This document shows positions 52,985-62,740 of a DNA stretch of 64,000 bases, piece by piece. The notes beneath the pieces are model-generated. The model saw nothing but the letters and a program-made list of their open reading frames with translations. It had not been told where the DNA came from and searched no databases. This stretch comes from Bradyrhizobiaceae bacterium PARB1 (GTDB lineage: Bacteria > Pseudomonadota > Alphaproteobacteria > Rhizobiales > Xanthobacteraceae). The position numbers and the translations under genes are program-made. Within the stretch, counting starts at the first letter, position 1, and every line of letters begins with the position of its first letter. The stretch is taken from contig NKIY01000003.1 of assembly GCA_002256345.1 (NCBI GenBank), forward strand, positions 310,001 to 374,000. Direction: 5' to 3'.

Positions 52985-53443
52985 TCACATCTGCTCCGCA
53001 GTCGCACGGTGGCCGATCATGATCGGCACGGTCATGTCCGAAACCGTTTGCCCCTTCGCATTGCGCATGCTGCACTTGAACGTCACGAACCCCATAGATG
53101 GACGAGACTGCGATGTGCGCGTCTCCATCACCTCGACATCGAGCGTGAGCTCATCATCCGGACGAAACGGCATCAGCCACTTCATTTCGGTGACGCCTGG
53201 CGCTCCCAGGGATGCGGTTTTGTACAGAAAGCCATCATAGATCATGCGCATCATCAGCGAGCACATATGCCAGCCTGAACCCGCGAGTCCCTTCAGCATC
53301 GAGGCCTTCGCTGCCTCTTCGTCCAGATGCATCGGCTGCGGATCATATTCTTTGGCATAAGCGATGATTTCATCGCGGGTGATCCGTCGCGGGCCGAAAC
53401 TGCCGAAATGGCCCGGCTGAAAATCTTCGAATGTCAGGGTCAT
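52985..53443 (-). CDS. MaoC-family dehydratase, copy 1 (upstream)
   Basis: A 152-residue hot-dog protein starting MTLTFEDFQPGHFGSFGPRR. YDPQPMHLDEEAAKASMLKG carries the D...H active-site pair, and SGWHMCSLMMRMI and EMKWLMPFRPDDELTLDVEV match the second copy. The two proteins differ at more than half of their positions, so the duplication is old. ATG 53443 is preferred to 53461 because the family start is MTLTFEDF. First gene of the pair. Confidence 0.9.
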   Translation of the reverse strand: MTLTFEDFQPGHFGSFGPRRITRDEIIAYAKEYDPQPMHLDEEAAKASMLKGLAGSGWHMCSLMMRMIYDGFLYKTASLGAPGVTEMKWLMPFRPDDELTLDVEVMETRTSQSRPSMGFVTFKCSMRNAKGQTVSDMTVPIMIGHRATAEQM

Positions 53444-53602
53444 GGTGGATAATGCCGTCACGGGAGCCTGATTGTGGCCGTTATTTGGGGCAATCTCAAC
53501 CCGGTCACTCGCATGGCTTGCCGTAGCTTACGGAAGGGGAAACAAGCCCTTGATGCGAGCTGCCTTGTGACTTCACGCGCGATACCGGGGGAGATTTTCC
53601 GA

Positions 53603-53899
53603 ATGTTCGAATTCCGCGACCTTTTTCAGTGGGACCGTTTCATCACGCCCACGATCATCAAGACGTTCTATTGGCTGGTGATCGCCCTGATCGTCCTGTT
53701 CGGCATCTCCGGAATCTTCTCCGGCCTGGCCACGATGGCGATCAGTCCGTTTGGCGGCTTCATCCTGCTATTGTCGAGCCTTGCCAGCGTCATCGTCGGC
53801 GTCATCGCCGCGCGCATCAGCGCCGAATTCGTGCTGATCGTATTCCGGATCAACGAGCACCTCGGCGCGATCCGCGATCAGGGCGAACAGCGGCTATAG
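53603..53899 (+). CDS. DUF4282 membrane protein (98 aa)
   Basis: A 98-residue protein starting MFEFRDLFQWDRFITPTIIK, with GGGGGAG nine bases upstream of ATG 53603. Two membrane helices (FYWLVIALIVLFGISGIFSG and GGFILLLSSLASVIVGVIAA) are followed by RISAEFVLIVFRINEHLGAI, the mark of the DUF4282 family. The role of the family is unknown. It converges on ychF across a dispersed repeat. Confidence 0.87.
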   Translation: MFEFRDLFQWDRFITPTIIKTFYWLVIALIVLFGISGIFSGLATMAISPFGGFILLLSSLASVIVGVIAARISAEFVLIVFRINEHLGAIRDQGEQRL

Positions 53900-53903
53900 T
53901 AGA

Positions 53904-54029
53904 CTTGTCCCGGATGCGATGCGGCGCGAAGTGCCGCTTCGCAGGGCCGGGACCGCCAAATCATCCGGCGTTTGATACGACCCCGGCTCTGCGAAGCAAT
54001 ACTTCGTATTGCGTCGCGTCCGGGGCACA
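53904..54029. repeat. Dispersed repeat, family A copy 2 (about 126 bp)
   Basis: Opens CTTGTCCCGGATGCGATGCG, shares its first 50 bases with the copy at 40033 (same orientation), and closes GCGTCCGGGGCACAG in inverse relation to the opening. An inner piece, AGCAATACTTCGTATTGCG, is a perfect small hairpin. It fills the 140-base gap between the DUF4282 and ychF stops, where it could end transcription from both sides. Confidence 0.82.
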
Positions 54030-54038
54030 GATCAATCC

Positions 54039-55136
54039 TTACGTATTGAACCGGAAATGCAGCACGTCGCCATCGGCGACGATGTATTCCTTGCCTTCCA
54101 GCCGCAGCTTGCCGCCATCGCGGGCGCCGGCTTCGCCATTCAGCCTGACATAGTCGTCATAGGCGATGGTTTCGGCGCGAATGAACCCCTTTTCGAAATC
54201 GGTGTGAATGACGGCGGCCGCCTGCGGCGCCTTGGTACCGCGCGTAATCGTCCAGGCACGCGCTTCCTTCGGACCAACAGTGAAATAGGTGATCAGATGC
54301 AGCAGCGTGTAGCCGGCACGGATCAAACGATCGAGACCCGGCTCTTCGAGGCCGAGCGTATCGAGAAATTCTGTGCGCTCTTCGCGTGACAGCGTGGCGA
54401 TTTCGGATTCGATCTTCGCCGAAATGACGACAGCTTCGGCACCCTCTTTCTTGGCGTGCTCGAACACCTTTTCGGAGAACTTGTTGCCGTTCTGCGCCGA
54501 GCCTTCCTCGACATTGCAGACATAAAGCACAGGTTTGGAGGTCAGGAGGCCGAGCATGCGGAATGCGCGCTCCTCTTCCGGCTTGCGCTCCATGCCGCGT
54601 GTCGGCTTACCGTCACGCAGCAGCACCAGCGCGCGCTGCAACAGATCAAGCTGATCCTTGGCGTCCTTGTCGTTGCCCTTGGCCTTCTTGGCGAGGTTCT
54701 CGGCGCGCTTTTCGCAAGAGTCGAGATCCGCCAGCATCAGCTCGGTCTCGATGATCTCGATATCGGCAAGCGGATCGACCTTGCCTTCGACATGGGTAAT
54801 GTCGCCGTCCTCGAAGCAACGTACCACATGGGCGACGGCATCGACTTCGCGGATCGTGGCCAGAAATTGATTGCCGAGGCCTTCGCCCTTCGACGCGCCT
54901 TTCACGAGACCGGCGATATCCACGAAGGTCAGACGGGTCGGGATGATCTGCTGCGACTTGCCGATCTCGGCAAGCTTGTCGAGCCGCTTGTCCGGCACCG
55001 CCACCTCACCGACATTGGGCTCGATGGTGCAGAACGGATAGTTCGCAGCCTGCGCAGCGGCGGTTTCAGTGAGCGCATTGAACAGCGTCGATTTACCGAC
55101 ATTCGGTAGCCCGACGATACCGCATTTGAATCCCAT
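54039..55136 (-). CDS. ychF: Redox-regulated ATPase YchF
   Basis: A 365-residue Obg-family NTPase that binds ribosomes and prefers ATP. Motifs: [14 protein letters not shown] (residues 8-21), [14 protein letters not shown] (switch II), CNVEEG in place of the usual guanine-specific NKxD, giving the ATP preference, a helical hairpin domain and a carboxy-terminal TGS domain ending LHFRFNT. The length is normal. It follows pth by 20 bases and rplY, a conserved bacterial order, so a single operon rplY-pth-ychF is likely. Confidence 0.96.
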   Translation of the reverse strand: MGFKCGIVGLPNVGKSTLFNALTETAAAQAANYPFCTIEPNVGEVAVPDKRLDKLAEIGKSQQIIPTRLTFVDIAGLVKGASKGEGLGNQFLATIREVDAVAHVVRCFEDGDITHVEGKVDPLADIEIIETELMLADLDSCEKRAENLAKKAKGNDKDAKDQLDLLQRALVLLRDGKPTRGMERKPEEERAFRMLGLLTSKPVLYVCNVEEGSAQNGNKFSEKVFEHAKKEGAEAVVISAKIESEIATLSREERTEFLDTLGLEEPGLDRLIRAGYTLLHLITYFTVGPKEARAWTITRGTKAPQAAAVIHTDFEKGFIRAETIAYDDYVRLNGEAGARDGGKLRLEGKEYIVADGDVLHFRFNT

Positions 55137-55156
55137 GACCCTGTCCTGATTCTTGC

Positions 55157-55780
55157 CTAATTCTTCGACGGCTTCTCGGCGGAGCCGTTGTCGTCCTTCG
55201 ACGTAAAACCTTTGGCCTGCATCGTCAGATGCACCTTGTTCTGGAACGACGAGTCGTTGCCACCGACGAGCAATCCGACATGGTCGGACACCGCATCGTT
55301 GAACGCTTCGAGCTGCTGCCGTTCGGCCTTGGCGAAATCGCTCAGCACATGACCATGCACGAGTTCCTTGGCACCGGGATGTCCGATACCGAGACGCACG
55401 CGGCGATAATCATTGCCGACATGGGCGGAGATCGAGCGCAGGCCGTTATGTCCGGCAATGCCGCCGCCGACCTTCACGCGCACTTTGGCGAAAGGCAACT
55501 CTAACTCGTCGTGAAACACGGCGATGTCGCCGAGTGAAATCTTGAAGAAACTGGCGGCTTCCTGCACGGAGCGGCCGGATTCGTTCATGAAGGTCATCGG
55601 CTTCAGCAGGATGACGCGCTCGCTGCCGAGCGTGCCTTCCGAGGTCTCGCCCTGAAAACGACGGCGCCACGGTGCGAAACCGTGACGCCGCGCAATCTCG
55701 TCGACAACCATGAACCCGATATTGTGCCGGTTGCCCTGGTATTTCGCACCAGGGTTTCCGAGACCAACATAGAGGCGCAT
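55157..55780 (-). CDS. pth: Peptidyl-tRNA hydrolase
   Basis: Frees tRNA from prematurely released peptidyl-tRNA. The 207-residue product starts [20 protein letters not shown] and IGF, with the catalytic histidine in NRHNIGF (position 20) and [26 protein letters not shown] as the other landmarks. GGGAG lies nine bases before ATG 55780. It lies 21 bases after rplY. The last 20 residues are a charged extension ([15 protein letters not shown]), longer than E. coli Pth and usual in Rhizobiales. Confidence 0.96.
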   Translation of the reverse strand: MRLYVGLGNPGAKYQGNRHNIGFMVVDEIARRHGFAPWRRRFQGETSEGTLGSERVILLKPMTFMNESGRSVQEAASFFKISLGDIAVFHDELELPFAKVRVKVGGGIAGHNGLRSISAHVGNDYRRVRLGIGHPGAKELVHGHVLSDFAKAERQQLEAFNDAVSDHVGLLVGGNDSSFQNKVHLTMQAKGFTSKDDNGSAEKPSKN

Positions 55781-55801
55781 GACGCGGTCTCCCGCGCTGG
55801 C

Positions 55802-56494
55802 TTACTTCTTCTTCGCCGGAGCGGCGGCAGCGGCCGGAGCCTTCGCACCAGCGGCCGGCGCCTTGGCACCAGCAGCGGGGGCAGCAGCGGCAGCCGGAGC
55901 GCCTGCGGCCGGCGTCTCTTCGCCGTAACCCGACGGCGGCACGATAGTGACGAGGGTCATATCGGCGTCGCGGGCCAGCGTCTTGACGCCCTTCGGCAGC
56001 TTCAGGTCGGTGATGTGCAGCGACGAACCGATATCGAGCGCGCTGACGTCGACTTCCAGATACTGCGGAATGCTGTCGGCCTCAGCTTCCAGTTCGATCG
56101 TGTGGGCGACGATGTTGATGGTGCCGCCGCGCTTCACGCCCGGAGCGACTTCAGCGCCGTTGACGTGCAGCGGAACGCTGACGCGGATGGTGGCGCCTTC
56201 GCCGAGACGGAAGAAATCGACGTGGATCGGGAAATCCTTGACCGGATCGAGGTGGAAGTCGCGCGGAATCACGCGGTGCTTCTGGCCATCGAGCTCGATG
56301 TCGAAAATGGTGGTCAGGAAGCGGCCGGCCTGGATGCGCAGGCGGAGTTCCTTGTCGTCTACCGAGATCGGCAGCGGGGGCTTGTTGTCACCATAGATCA
56401 CAGCCGGGATACGGCCGGCGCGACGCTCTGCCCGTGCGGCCCCCTTGCCGCTCACCGGACGTGCGGTCGCCTTGAATTCCTTCACGGTCGCCAT
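55802..56494 (-). CDS. rplY: 50S ribosomal protein L25/general stress protein Ctc
   Basis: Binds 5S rRNA in the large ribosomal subunit. The 230-residue form has the 5S-binding domain (KGAARAERRAGRIPAVIYGD), a second beta domain (HVDFFRLGEGATIRVSVPLH, VDVSALDIGSSLHITDLKLP) as in Ctc, and an alanine/proline/lysine-rich tail from residue 190 (AAAAPAAGAKAPAAGAKAP), a low-complexity end. GGACTTAGACG precedes ATG 56494. A hairpin with a T-rich flank lies 31-48 bases upstream. First gene of the operon with pth and ychF. Confidence 0.96.
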   Translation of the reverse strand: MATVKEFKATARPVSGKGAARAERRAGRIPAVIYGDNKPPLPISVDDKELRLRIQAGRFLTTIFDIELDGQKHRVIPRDFHLDPVKDFPIHVDFFRLGEGATIRVSVPLHVNGAEVAPGVKRGGTINIVAHTIELEAEADSIPQYLEVDVSALDIGSSLHITDLKLPKGVKTLARDADMTLVTIVPPSGYGEETPAAGAPAAAAAPAAGAKAPAAGAKAPAAAAAPAKKK

Positions 56495-56524
56495 CGTCTA
56501 AGTCCTTGTTTTTGAAAAAGTTAA

Positions 56525-56542
56525 AGGCCGCCGGAGCGGCCT
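56525..56542 (-). terminator. Hairpin with T-rich tail in the rplY leader
   Basis: AGGCCGC/GCGGCCT (56525-56531 / 56536-56542) with a four-base loop. On the minus strand the stem is followed by TTTAACTTTTTC. It is 140 bases after the ubiK stop and just before rplY, so it may end ubiK transcripts or act as an attenuator of rplY. Confidence 0.6.
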
Positions 56543-56681
56543 CGTTGTCACGTCACGGCAAGCCTCCAGGGGTGCGGGGGCCGCAGACGTGGCCGGCTTT
56601 TAGCGCCATCGGGCCGAAATGACAAGGAAATGTCAGGCTTTTTCGGCCCATTGCATCCACAGAACCCGAACTGGGCGCGGC

Positions 56682-56933
56682 TCAGCCGCCCAGCTTCGCC
56701 TCCAGTGCCGCGATCCGGTCCTTCAGGGCCTCGTTCTCCTCGCGGGCGAGCCGCGCCATGTCTTTCACGGCCTCGAATTCCTCGCGCTTCACGAGATCGA
56801 GATCGCGGAGGATCTTTTCGGCCTGGGTGCGGACCACAGTGTCCATCTCACGCTTGACGCCCTGGGCGGCGCCGGCGGCTTCGTTCATCAAGCGGCCGAT
56901 CTCGTCGAATAACCGATTGCTGGTCTGGGTCAT
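56682..56933 (-). CDS. ubiK: Ubiquinone biosynthesis accessory factor UbiK (BMFP family)
   Basis: An 83-residue helical protein: MTQTSNRLFDEIGRLMNEAA, AQGVKREMDTVVRTQAEKIL and a carboxy-terminal coiled coil with ENEALKDRIAALEAKLGG. The plan matches the BMFP/UbiK family, which forms trimers, binds membranes and supports UbiJ in aerobic ubiquinone synthesis. The start is the standard family start. It is divergent from lgt and separated from rplY by 190 bases and a hairpin. Confidence 0.92.
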   Translation of the reverse strand: MTQTSNRLFDEIGRLMNEAAGAAQGVKREMDTVVRTQAEKILRDLDLVKREEFEAVKDMARLAREENEALKDRIAALEAKLGG

Positions 56934-57110
56934 GGCAAGAACTCCGGTCGGATAAACTCAAACAGCCGCATCGCGCGGCGCGCCGACAATGGCGACCCCC
57001 ACCATTTAGTTCAAGCCTTGCCCGGCTTCCACAGTCACAAACGCGAATATCCCTTAATTCGTCATGGCCTTGTGCTTTACTGCGGTCATCGGGAGCCGTA
57101 AGTCCACGCC

Positions 57111-57956
57111 ATGCCCTTCCTCGCGATCGATTTTCCCAACTTCAATCCCGTCGCCGTCGCGATCGGCCCGATCGTCATTCGCTGGTACGCGCTGGCCTAT
57201 ATCGTCGGCATCGTGCTCGGCTGGATCTATGCGCGCGCGCTGATCAAGCGGGAAAGACTGTGGGGCGGCCCGCCGCCGGTTTCGCTCATCCAGTTTGACG
57301 ATTTCATCCTGTGGGTCACGCTCGGCATCATTATCGGCGGCCGCACCGGTGAAGTTCTGTTCTGGAATTTTCCATACTATTACGCGCATCCGCTCGAAAT
57401 CTTCCAGCTCTGGAACGGCGGCATGTCGTTCCATGGCGGCTATCTCGGCTGTGCGGTCGCAGTGATTGCGTTCGCATTGTCGCAGCGCATCTCCATTCTC
57501 TCGCTCGGCGACCTCACTTGCGCAGTGGCGCCGATCGGAATCTTCCTTGGCCGCGTCGCCAATTTCGTCAATGGCGAGTTGTGGGGGCGCGTCACCGATG
57601 ACAGCGTGCCATGGGCCGTCATCTTCCCGCATGCCGGGCCGCAGCCGCGCCACCCAAGCCAGCTCTATGAAGCGGGCCTCGAAGGCTTGCTGCTGTTCAT
57701 CGTCCTCGCCATCATGGTCCGCATGGGCGCGCTGAAGCGGCAGGGCATGGTGCTGGGCGCCTTCACGGTCGTCTATGGCTGCGCCCGCATCGTTGGTGAA
57801 CTGTTTCGCGAACCGGATGCGCCGACCGGCTTCGTCTTTGGGCAGGTAACCATGGGACAATTGCTGTCGGTCCCGATGATCATCATCGGCCTCGCGCTGA
57901 TCGTTCGCGCATGGCGCCTGCCGGATCGCAGCGCGCTCAATCCTGGTAAGGCCTGA
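57111..57956 (+). CDS. lgt: Prolipoprotein diacylglyceryl transferase
   Basis: Moves a diacylglyceryl group from phosphatidylglycerol to the lipobox cysteine of prolipoproteins in the inner membrane. The 281-residue product has seven helices; [27 protein letters not shown] and the signature [20 protein letters not shown] are present, with the conserved arginine and histidine. The start [20 protein letters not shown] is usual for Rhizobiales. It heads a tight operon with midA (two-base gap) and pgeF (four-base overlap). Confidence 0.96.
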   Translation: MPFLAIDFPNFNPVAVAIGPIVIRWYALAYIVGIVLGWIYARALIKRERLWGGPPPVSLIQFDDFILWVTLGIIIGGRTGEVLFWNFPYYYAHPLEIFQLWNGGMSFHGGYLGCAVAVIAFALSQRISILSLGDLTCAVAPIGIFLGRVANFVNGELWGRVTDDSVPWAVIFPHAGPQPRHPSQLYEAGLEGLLLFIVLAIMVRMGALKRQGMVLGAFTVVYGCARIVGELFREPDAPTGFVFGQVTMGQLLSVPMIIIGLALIVRAWRLPDRSALNPGKA

Positions 57957-57958
57957 CC

Positions 57959-59077
57959 GTGACCGATCAAGCATCGCCGCTGCTCGACGAGATCAAGCGC
58001 CTGATCCGCTCCACCGGCCCGATGCCGGTGTGGCGCTATATGGAGCTCTGCCTGACGCATCCGCGCCATGGCTATTACATCGCGCGCGATCCGCTCGGCC
58101 GCGAGGGCGACTTCACGACATCGCCGGAAGTCAGCCAGATGTTTGGCGAATTGCTCGGCCTGTGGGCGGCATCCGTCTGGCGCGGCATGGACTCGCCATC
58201 GAAATTGCACCTGATCGAATTCGGCCCCGGCCGAGGCACCATGATGTCTGACGCGCTCCGCGCCATGCGGGTGCTGCCGGATCTCTATCAGGCACTGAAT
58301 GTGCACCTGGTCGAGATCAATCCGGTACTGCGCGAAAAGCAGAAGGCCTCGTTGCCGGCGCTGCGCAGCCTCACCTGGCATGACAGCATCGCATCTGTTC
58401 CCGAAGGCCCCTCGGTCATCTTCGCCAACGAATATTTCGACGTGCTGCCAATCCACCAGGCCATCAAGCGCGACGGCGGCTGGCACGAACGCACCGTCGA
58501 TATCGGCGCCGACGGACAACTCATCTTCGGCGCATCGGCCGAGCCGATTCCGCGCTTCGAACTGCTGCTGCCACCCCTGGTGCGCGCAGCGCCGATCGGC
58601 GCCATCTTCGAATGGCGGCCGGACAGCGAAGCCATGACCATCGCGCGACGAGTCCGCGATCAAGGCGGTGCCGCCGTCATCATTGACTACGGCCATGTCC
58701 GCAGCGATGCCGGCGATACATTCCAGGCCATCGCGAAACACAGCTACATTGATCCGCTGAAGAATCCCGGCCAAGCCGACATTACTGCGCATGTGGATTT
58801 CCAGGCGCTCGCCCGCGCCGCCGAGGATGTAGGCGCTCGCGTACATGGCCCGGTGACACAAGGCGAGTTCCTCAAGCGCCTCGGTATCGAGACCCGCGCC
58901 CTGACGCTGATGGCCAAGGCGACGCCGGAAGTGTCCGAAACCGTATCAAGCGCACTCAAGCGCCTGATCGACTCGGGGCGCGGCGGCATGGGCTCGATGT
59001 TCAAGGTGATCGGCATTTCCGATCCGAAGATCGAGACGCTGGTGGCGCTCAGCGACGCCCCGGAGATTTCAGCATGA
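57959..59077 (+). CDS. Class I SAM-dependent methyltransferase, MidA/NDUFAF7 family
   Basis: A 372-residue protein from GTG 57959, two bases after lgt. The markers REGDFTTSPEVSQMFGELLG and IEFGPGRGTMMSDALRAMR (SAM loop), VEINPVLREKQK and ANEYFDVLPIHQA identify the MidA/NDUFAF7 family. In mitochondria NDUFAF7 dimethylates an arginine of complex I subunit NDUFS2; the bacterial target is unproven but NuoD is a natural guess. It lies between lgt and pgeF in the usual alphaproteobacterial order. Confidence 0.93.
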   Translation: MTDQASPLLDEIKRLIRSTGPMPVWRYMELCLTHPRHGYYIARDPLGREGDFTTSPEVSQMFGELLGLWAASVWRGMDSPSKLHLIEFGPGRGTMMSDALRAMRVLPDLYQALNVHLVEINPVLREKQKASLPALRSLTWHDSIASVPEGPSVIFANEYFDVLPIHQAIKRDGGWHERTVDIGADGQLIFGASAEPIPRFELLLPPLVRAAPIGAIFEWRPDSEAMTIARRVRDQGGAAVIIDYGHVRSDAGDTFQAIAKHSYIDPLKNPGQADITAHVDFQALARAAEDVGARVHGPVTQGEFLKRLGIETRALTLMAKATPEVSETVSSALKRLIDSGRGGMGSMFKVIGISDPKIETLVALSDAPEISA

Positions 59078-59844
59078 AGACTTTCGCCTCACCTGCCCTC
59101 TCCGACCTTCCCGGCCTGCGCCACGCATTCTTCACCCGCGACGGCGGCGTCTCCAAGGGTATCTATGCCGGCCTCAATGGCGGCATCGGCTCCAACGACG
59201 ATCCCGCTGATATCGCCGAGAACCGCAAGCGCATGGCCGAGGCTATGGGCGTCGATGTCGCTCATTTTCTGACCGCGCATCAGATTCATTCGCCCGATGT
59301 CGCCGTAGCGACCGCGCCGTGGAATCTGGACTCCCGCCCGCGTGTCGATGCGATGGTAACGGCGACGCCTGGCCTTGTCCTCGGCGTCACCACGGCCGAT
59401 TGCGGCCCGATCCTGTTCGCCGATGCCAAAGCACGTGTGATCGGCGCAGCGCATGCCGGCTGGAAAGGCGCCTTCACCGGCGTACTCGAAAACACCATTG
59501 CAGAGATGGAAAAGCTGGGCGCCGATCGCACCGACATCACCGTCGCCATCGGCCCGCTGATCCGACAACCGAGCTACGAAGTCGGCGCCGAATTCGTCAC
59601 TCGCTTCGCCGACGCCGATCCCGCGTTTGCGCGCTTCTTCATCCCGTCATCGCGTGAAGGCCACTCCATGTTCGACCTCGCCGGCTTTATCCGCATGCGG
59701 CTCGAGCGCGCCGGCGTCGCCGCGATCGACGACACCGGCATCGACACCTATCCGGACGAGCAACTGTTCTCCTATCGGCGGACCGTGCATCGCAAGGAGC
59801 CGGATTACGGCCGCCAGATTCACGCCATCGTGCTCACGCGTTAA
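59074..59844 (+). CDS. pgeF: Peptidoglycan editing factor (YfiH / laccase-domain)
   Basis: A 256-residue protein of the multicopper-polyphenol-oxidase-like family. The product starts MKTFASPALSDLPGLRHAFF, overlapping midA by ATGA. TTADCGPILFADAKARVIGA, AHAGWKGAFTGVLEN and IGPLIRQPSYEVG carry the cysteine-histidine metal site. In E. coli YfiH removes wrongly incorporated L-serine from peptidoglycan precursors. Older records call these polyphenol oxidases; the sequence gives no support for real copper oxidase sites. Confidence 0.95.
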   Translation: MKTFASPALSDLPGLRHAFFTRDGGVSKGIYAGLNGGIGSNDDPADIAENRKRMAEAMGVDVAHFLTAHQIHSPDVAVATAPWNLDSRPRVDAMVTATPGLVLGVTTADCGPILFADAKARVIGAAHAGWKGAFTGVLENTIAEMEKLGADRTDITVAIGPLIRQPSYEVGAEFVTRFADADPAFARFFIPSSREGHSMFDLAGFIRMRLERAGVAAIDDTGIDTYPDEQLFSYRRTVHRKEPDYGRQIHAIVLTR

Positions 59845-60031
59845 CCATAGCGGGCATTCGGCACCGGCCATAACTATCTAAAATTTAAAGCAAATTGCCG
59901 AAAACCCGGCATCGAGCCGTCCACCTTGGTAAGATCTGCGACGCTCCCGCCCTAGACCTTAACGCATTTTAACGATATCGCTCGACCATCCGGACGCGTC
60001 AGCGCAGCCGGCTCACGTCGGACGCCATCGT

Positions 60032-60634
60032 ATGCGATTTCCTGCCGTTCCTGCCTCGCGAACCAAGCTGCTTCCGGCAGTTGTTATTCTGCTCGGCGCG
60101 ACGCTCGGCGGCTGCGTCAGCAATTCCGGCGGCGGTCCGATGAACGCCCAGGCCAGCATGCCCCCCGCCGCCGGCCCGACGGTGGCCTTCGAATCCATCG
60201 ACGGCCCGCCACCGCAGGTGTTCGACCGGATGGTCAGTGTGCTCGACAGCGAGGCCAAGCTGCGCAGCCTTGCTGTGGTCTCGCGCAAGGACAGCGCTGC
60301 CTTCCGCATCCGCAGCTATCTATCGGCGCAAGTGCGCGGCTCCAATACCTCCATCGCCTGGGTCTGGGACGTCTACGATCGCGACCAGAACCGCGCCTTC
60401 CGCCTCAACGGCGAAGAGGCCACCGGCAAAGGTAGCCGCGATGCCTGGGGCACCGCCGACGATCTCACGCTGCGCCGGATCGCCCAAGCCGGCCTCACCG
60501 GTCTGAGCGGTATGATCAATGGCGCTGCGCCGGCCGAAAGCGCGCCCGAACCTCCGTCCTCTGCACGTGGCCCGGCCGTCGCCAGCACCGATGAGTTGTC
60601 GTCGCAGGCCACTGCATTCGCTGATGTGCGCTAA
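60032..60634 (+). CDS. Lipoprotein of unknown function (200 aa)
   Basis: A 200-residue product with a lipobox: KLLPAVVILLGATLGGCVSN places the lipidated cysteine near residue 29. The mature part has VAFESIDGPPPQVFDRMVSV, SVLDSEAKLRSLAVVSRKDS, FRIRSYLSAQVRG and AWVWDVYDRDQNRAFRLNGE, a repeated beta pattern with no catalytic residues. I recall similar unnamed lipoproteins in Rhizobiales near prs. It is plausible that Lgt, encoded just upstream, lipidates it. The frame starts 187 bases after pgeF, so it has its own promoter region. Confidence 0.8.
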   Translation: MRFPAVPASRTKLLPAVVILLGATLGGCVSNSGGGPMNAQASMPPAAGPTVAFESIDGPPPQVFDRMVSVLDSEAKLRSLAVVSRKDSAAFRIRSYLSAQVRGSNTSIAWVWDVYDRDQNRAFRLNGEEATGKGSRDAWGTADDLTLRRIAQAGLTGLSGMINGAAPAESAPEPPSSARGPAVASTDELSSQATAFADVR

Positions 60635-60800
60635 GTTCAGCGCGCGTTAAGCAGCCACCCGATTTTGCGCAGGAAAACCGTCATCTGCGGGTTGCAAACT
60701 GTGACATTCGCTTGATATCACCTCGCTCAGCTAGACTAGTTGTTGTGGGTAACCCGATATGCTGAACGTTGTATCCACCAAACCGCGGGGAGACGCGTCG

Positions 60801-61754
<954 letters not shown>

Positions 61755-61764
61755 GGCTGCCGGG

Positions 61765-62268
61765 TCACGCAATCCCCGCCGCTACCTGACCGCGCAGCCG
61801 CTCGAGGCTGAGCAGCGTTTCCGCACAAGCCGACGCGACTTCCGCACCCTTCTGCTCGAAATGCTTGCGGAAGAACGCCGCGCCTTCGTCCGTGTCGTGG
61901 AATTCACTCGGCGTGACCACAGCCGAGAAGACCGGAATCTCGGTCCGCAACTGAACGTCCATCAGAGCCCGGATCACTGTATCGGCGACGTAGCTGTGCA
62001 CGCCGCTATCGACGACAAGGCCTGCCGCCACAATCGCCGTGTAGCGCCGGGTCTTCGCCAGCACCTGCACATGCAATGGGATTTCGAACGAGCCCGGCAC
62101 CTCGAACAGATCGACCTGTGACGGATCGACATGCCGCGCCGCGATCTCGGTGCGAAACGACTCCCAACATGGCGCGACGATGTCGCGGTGCCAGGACGAT
62201 TGCACGAAGGCCACGCGCTGCGGCCTGGCGAATTGCGGATGGCTGACGGGCTGGGATGCTTCGGTCAT
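61765..62268 (-). CDS. ribH: 6,7-dimethyl-8-ribityllumazine synthase, type 2
   Basis: Condenses the pyrimidinedione intermediate with dihydroxybutanone phosphate in riboflavin synthesis. The 167-residue product starts MTEASQPVSHPQFARPQRVA, with FVQSSWHRDIV at the front, FEVPGSFEIPLHVQVL, and VVDSGVHSYVADTVIRALMD with the catalytic histidine region. The pattern is that of type-2 (RibH2, Brucella-like) synthases, which form decamers, rather than the 60-mer type. It stands alone, convergent with prs. A type-1 copy elsewhere is likely but not in view. Confidence 0.92.
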   Translation of the reverse strand: MTEASQPVSHPQFARPQRVAFVQSSWHRDIVAPCWESFRTEIAARHVDPSQVDLFEVPGSFEIPLHVQVLAKTRRYTAIVAAGLVVDSGVHSYVADTVIRALMDVQLRTEIPVFSAVVTPSEFHDTDEGAAFFRKHFEQKGAEVASACAETLLSLERLRGQVAAGIA

Positions 62269-62339
62269 GACTATTGTTTCCCTTTGTCCCCAAACTATGC
62301 CGAAGCGCCCGCGCGCCAGCAAGGGCGGGAATATCGCCG

Positions 62340-62430
62340 CCCGTCATGGCGAAGAGCCCTTGCGACGAAGCAATCCAGTTCTTGCTTGCGCCCCTGGATT
62401 GCTTCGTCGCCTTGTTCCTCGCAATGACGC
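62340..62430. repeat. Dispersed repeat with a perfect 17-bp stem
   Basis: GCGACGAAGCAATCCAG (62362-62378) pairs perfectly with CTGGATTGCTTCGTCGC (62394-62410), bracketed by GCCGTCATGGCGA and TCGCAATGACGC. One reading frame gives the familiar CDEAIQ...DCFVALFLAMT phrase that marks a repeat family scattered through Bradyrhizobium relatives. It lies upstream of ribH and YbjN. Confidence 0.8.
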
Positions 62431-62740
62431 CCCAGAGACCAGTCCAAGACGACGAGCTCTCTCTCCAAACTCGTCCTGCGCGCAGCCGATTTCATCCGGA
62501 CTCGCATTCCGGGAATCCGATTCCGGTTTGTTCTCATTGCAACGTGATGACCTGTGGATGAAGGGGCCATTGTCTGTGGACGGAGTCGGGGCGGCGTTGC
62601 GCGGATTCCGCAAATCACATCACTTCGGTTTCGCAAGTTCTGGACGATTTAAGTTTAAAGCCACGCAACGGCGCTCCGACAATTTCGCGTACCCGGCCAG
62701 TCGTTTGCATCACGAATTTCCAAGGCAAGGTCGCGACCGC
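62431..62740. other. Intergenic stretch with short repeats, upstream of the YbjN gene
   Basis: About 310 bases without a gene. It holds ATTCCGG twice around the palindrome GGAATCCGATTCC near 62510-62525, CTGTGGATGAAG (62553) and CTGTGGACGGAG (62574) as near-direct repeats resembling DnaA-box cores, and an A+T-rich patch GATTTAAGTTTAAAG (about 62647). It must contain the YbjN promoter. Not enough to call an origin. Confidence 0.45.

Noticed and set aside
59959-59972. TTAA-N6-TTAA upstream of the lipoprotein gene as a CtrA site
   Set aside because: Spacing is six, not the seven required by the consensus.
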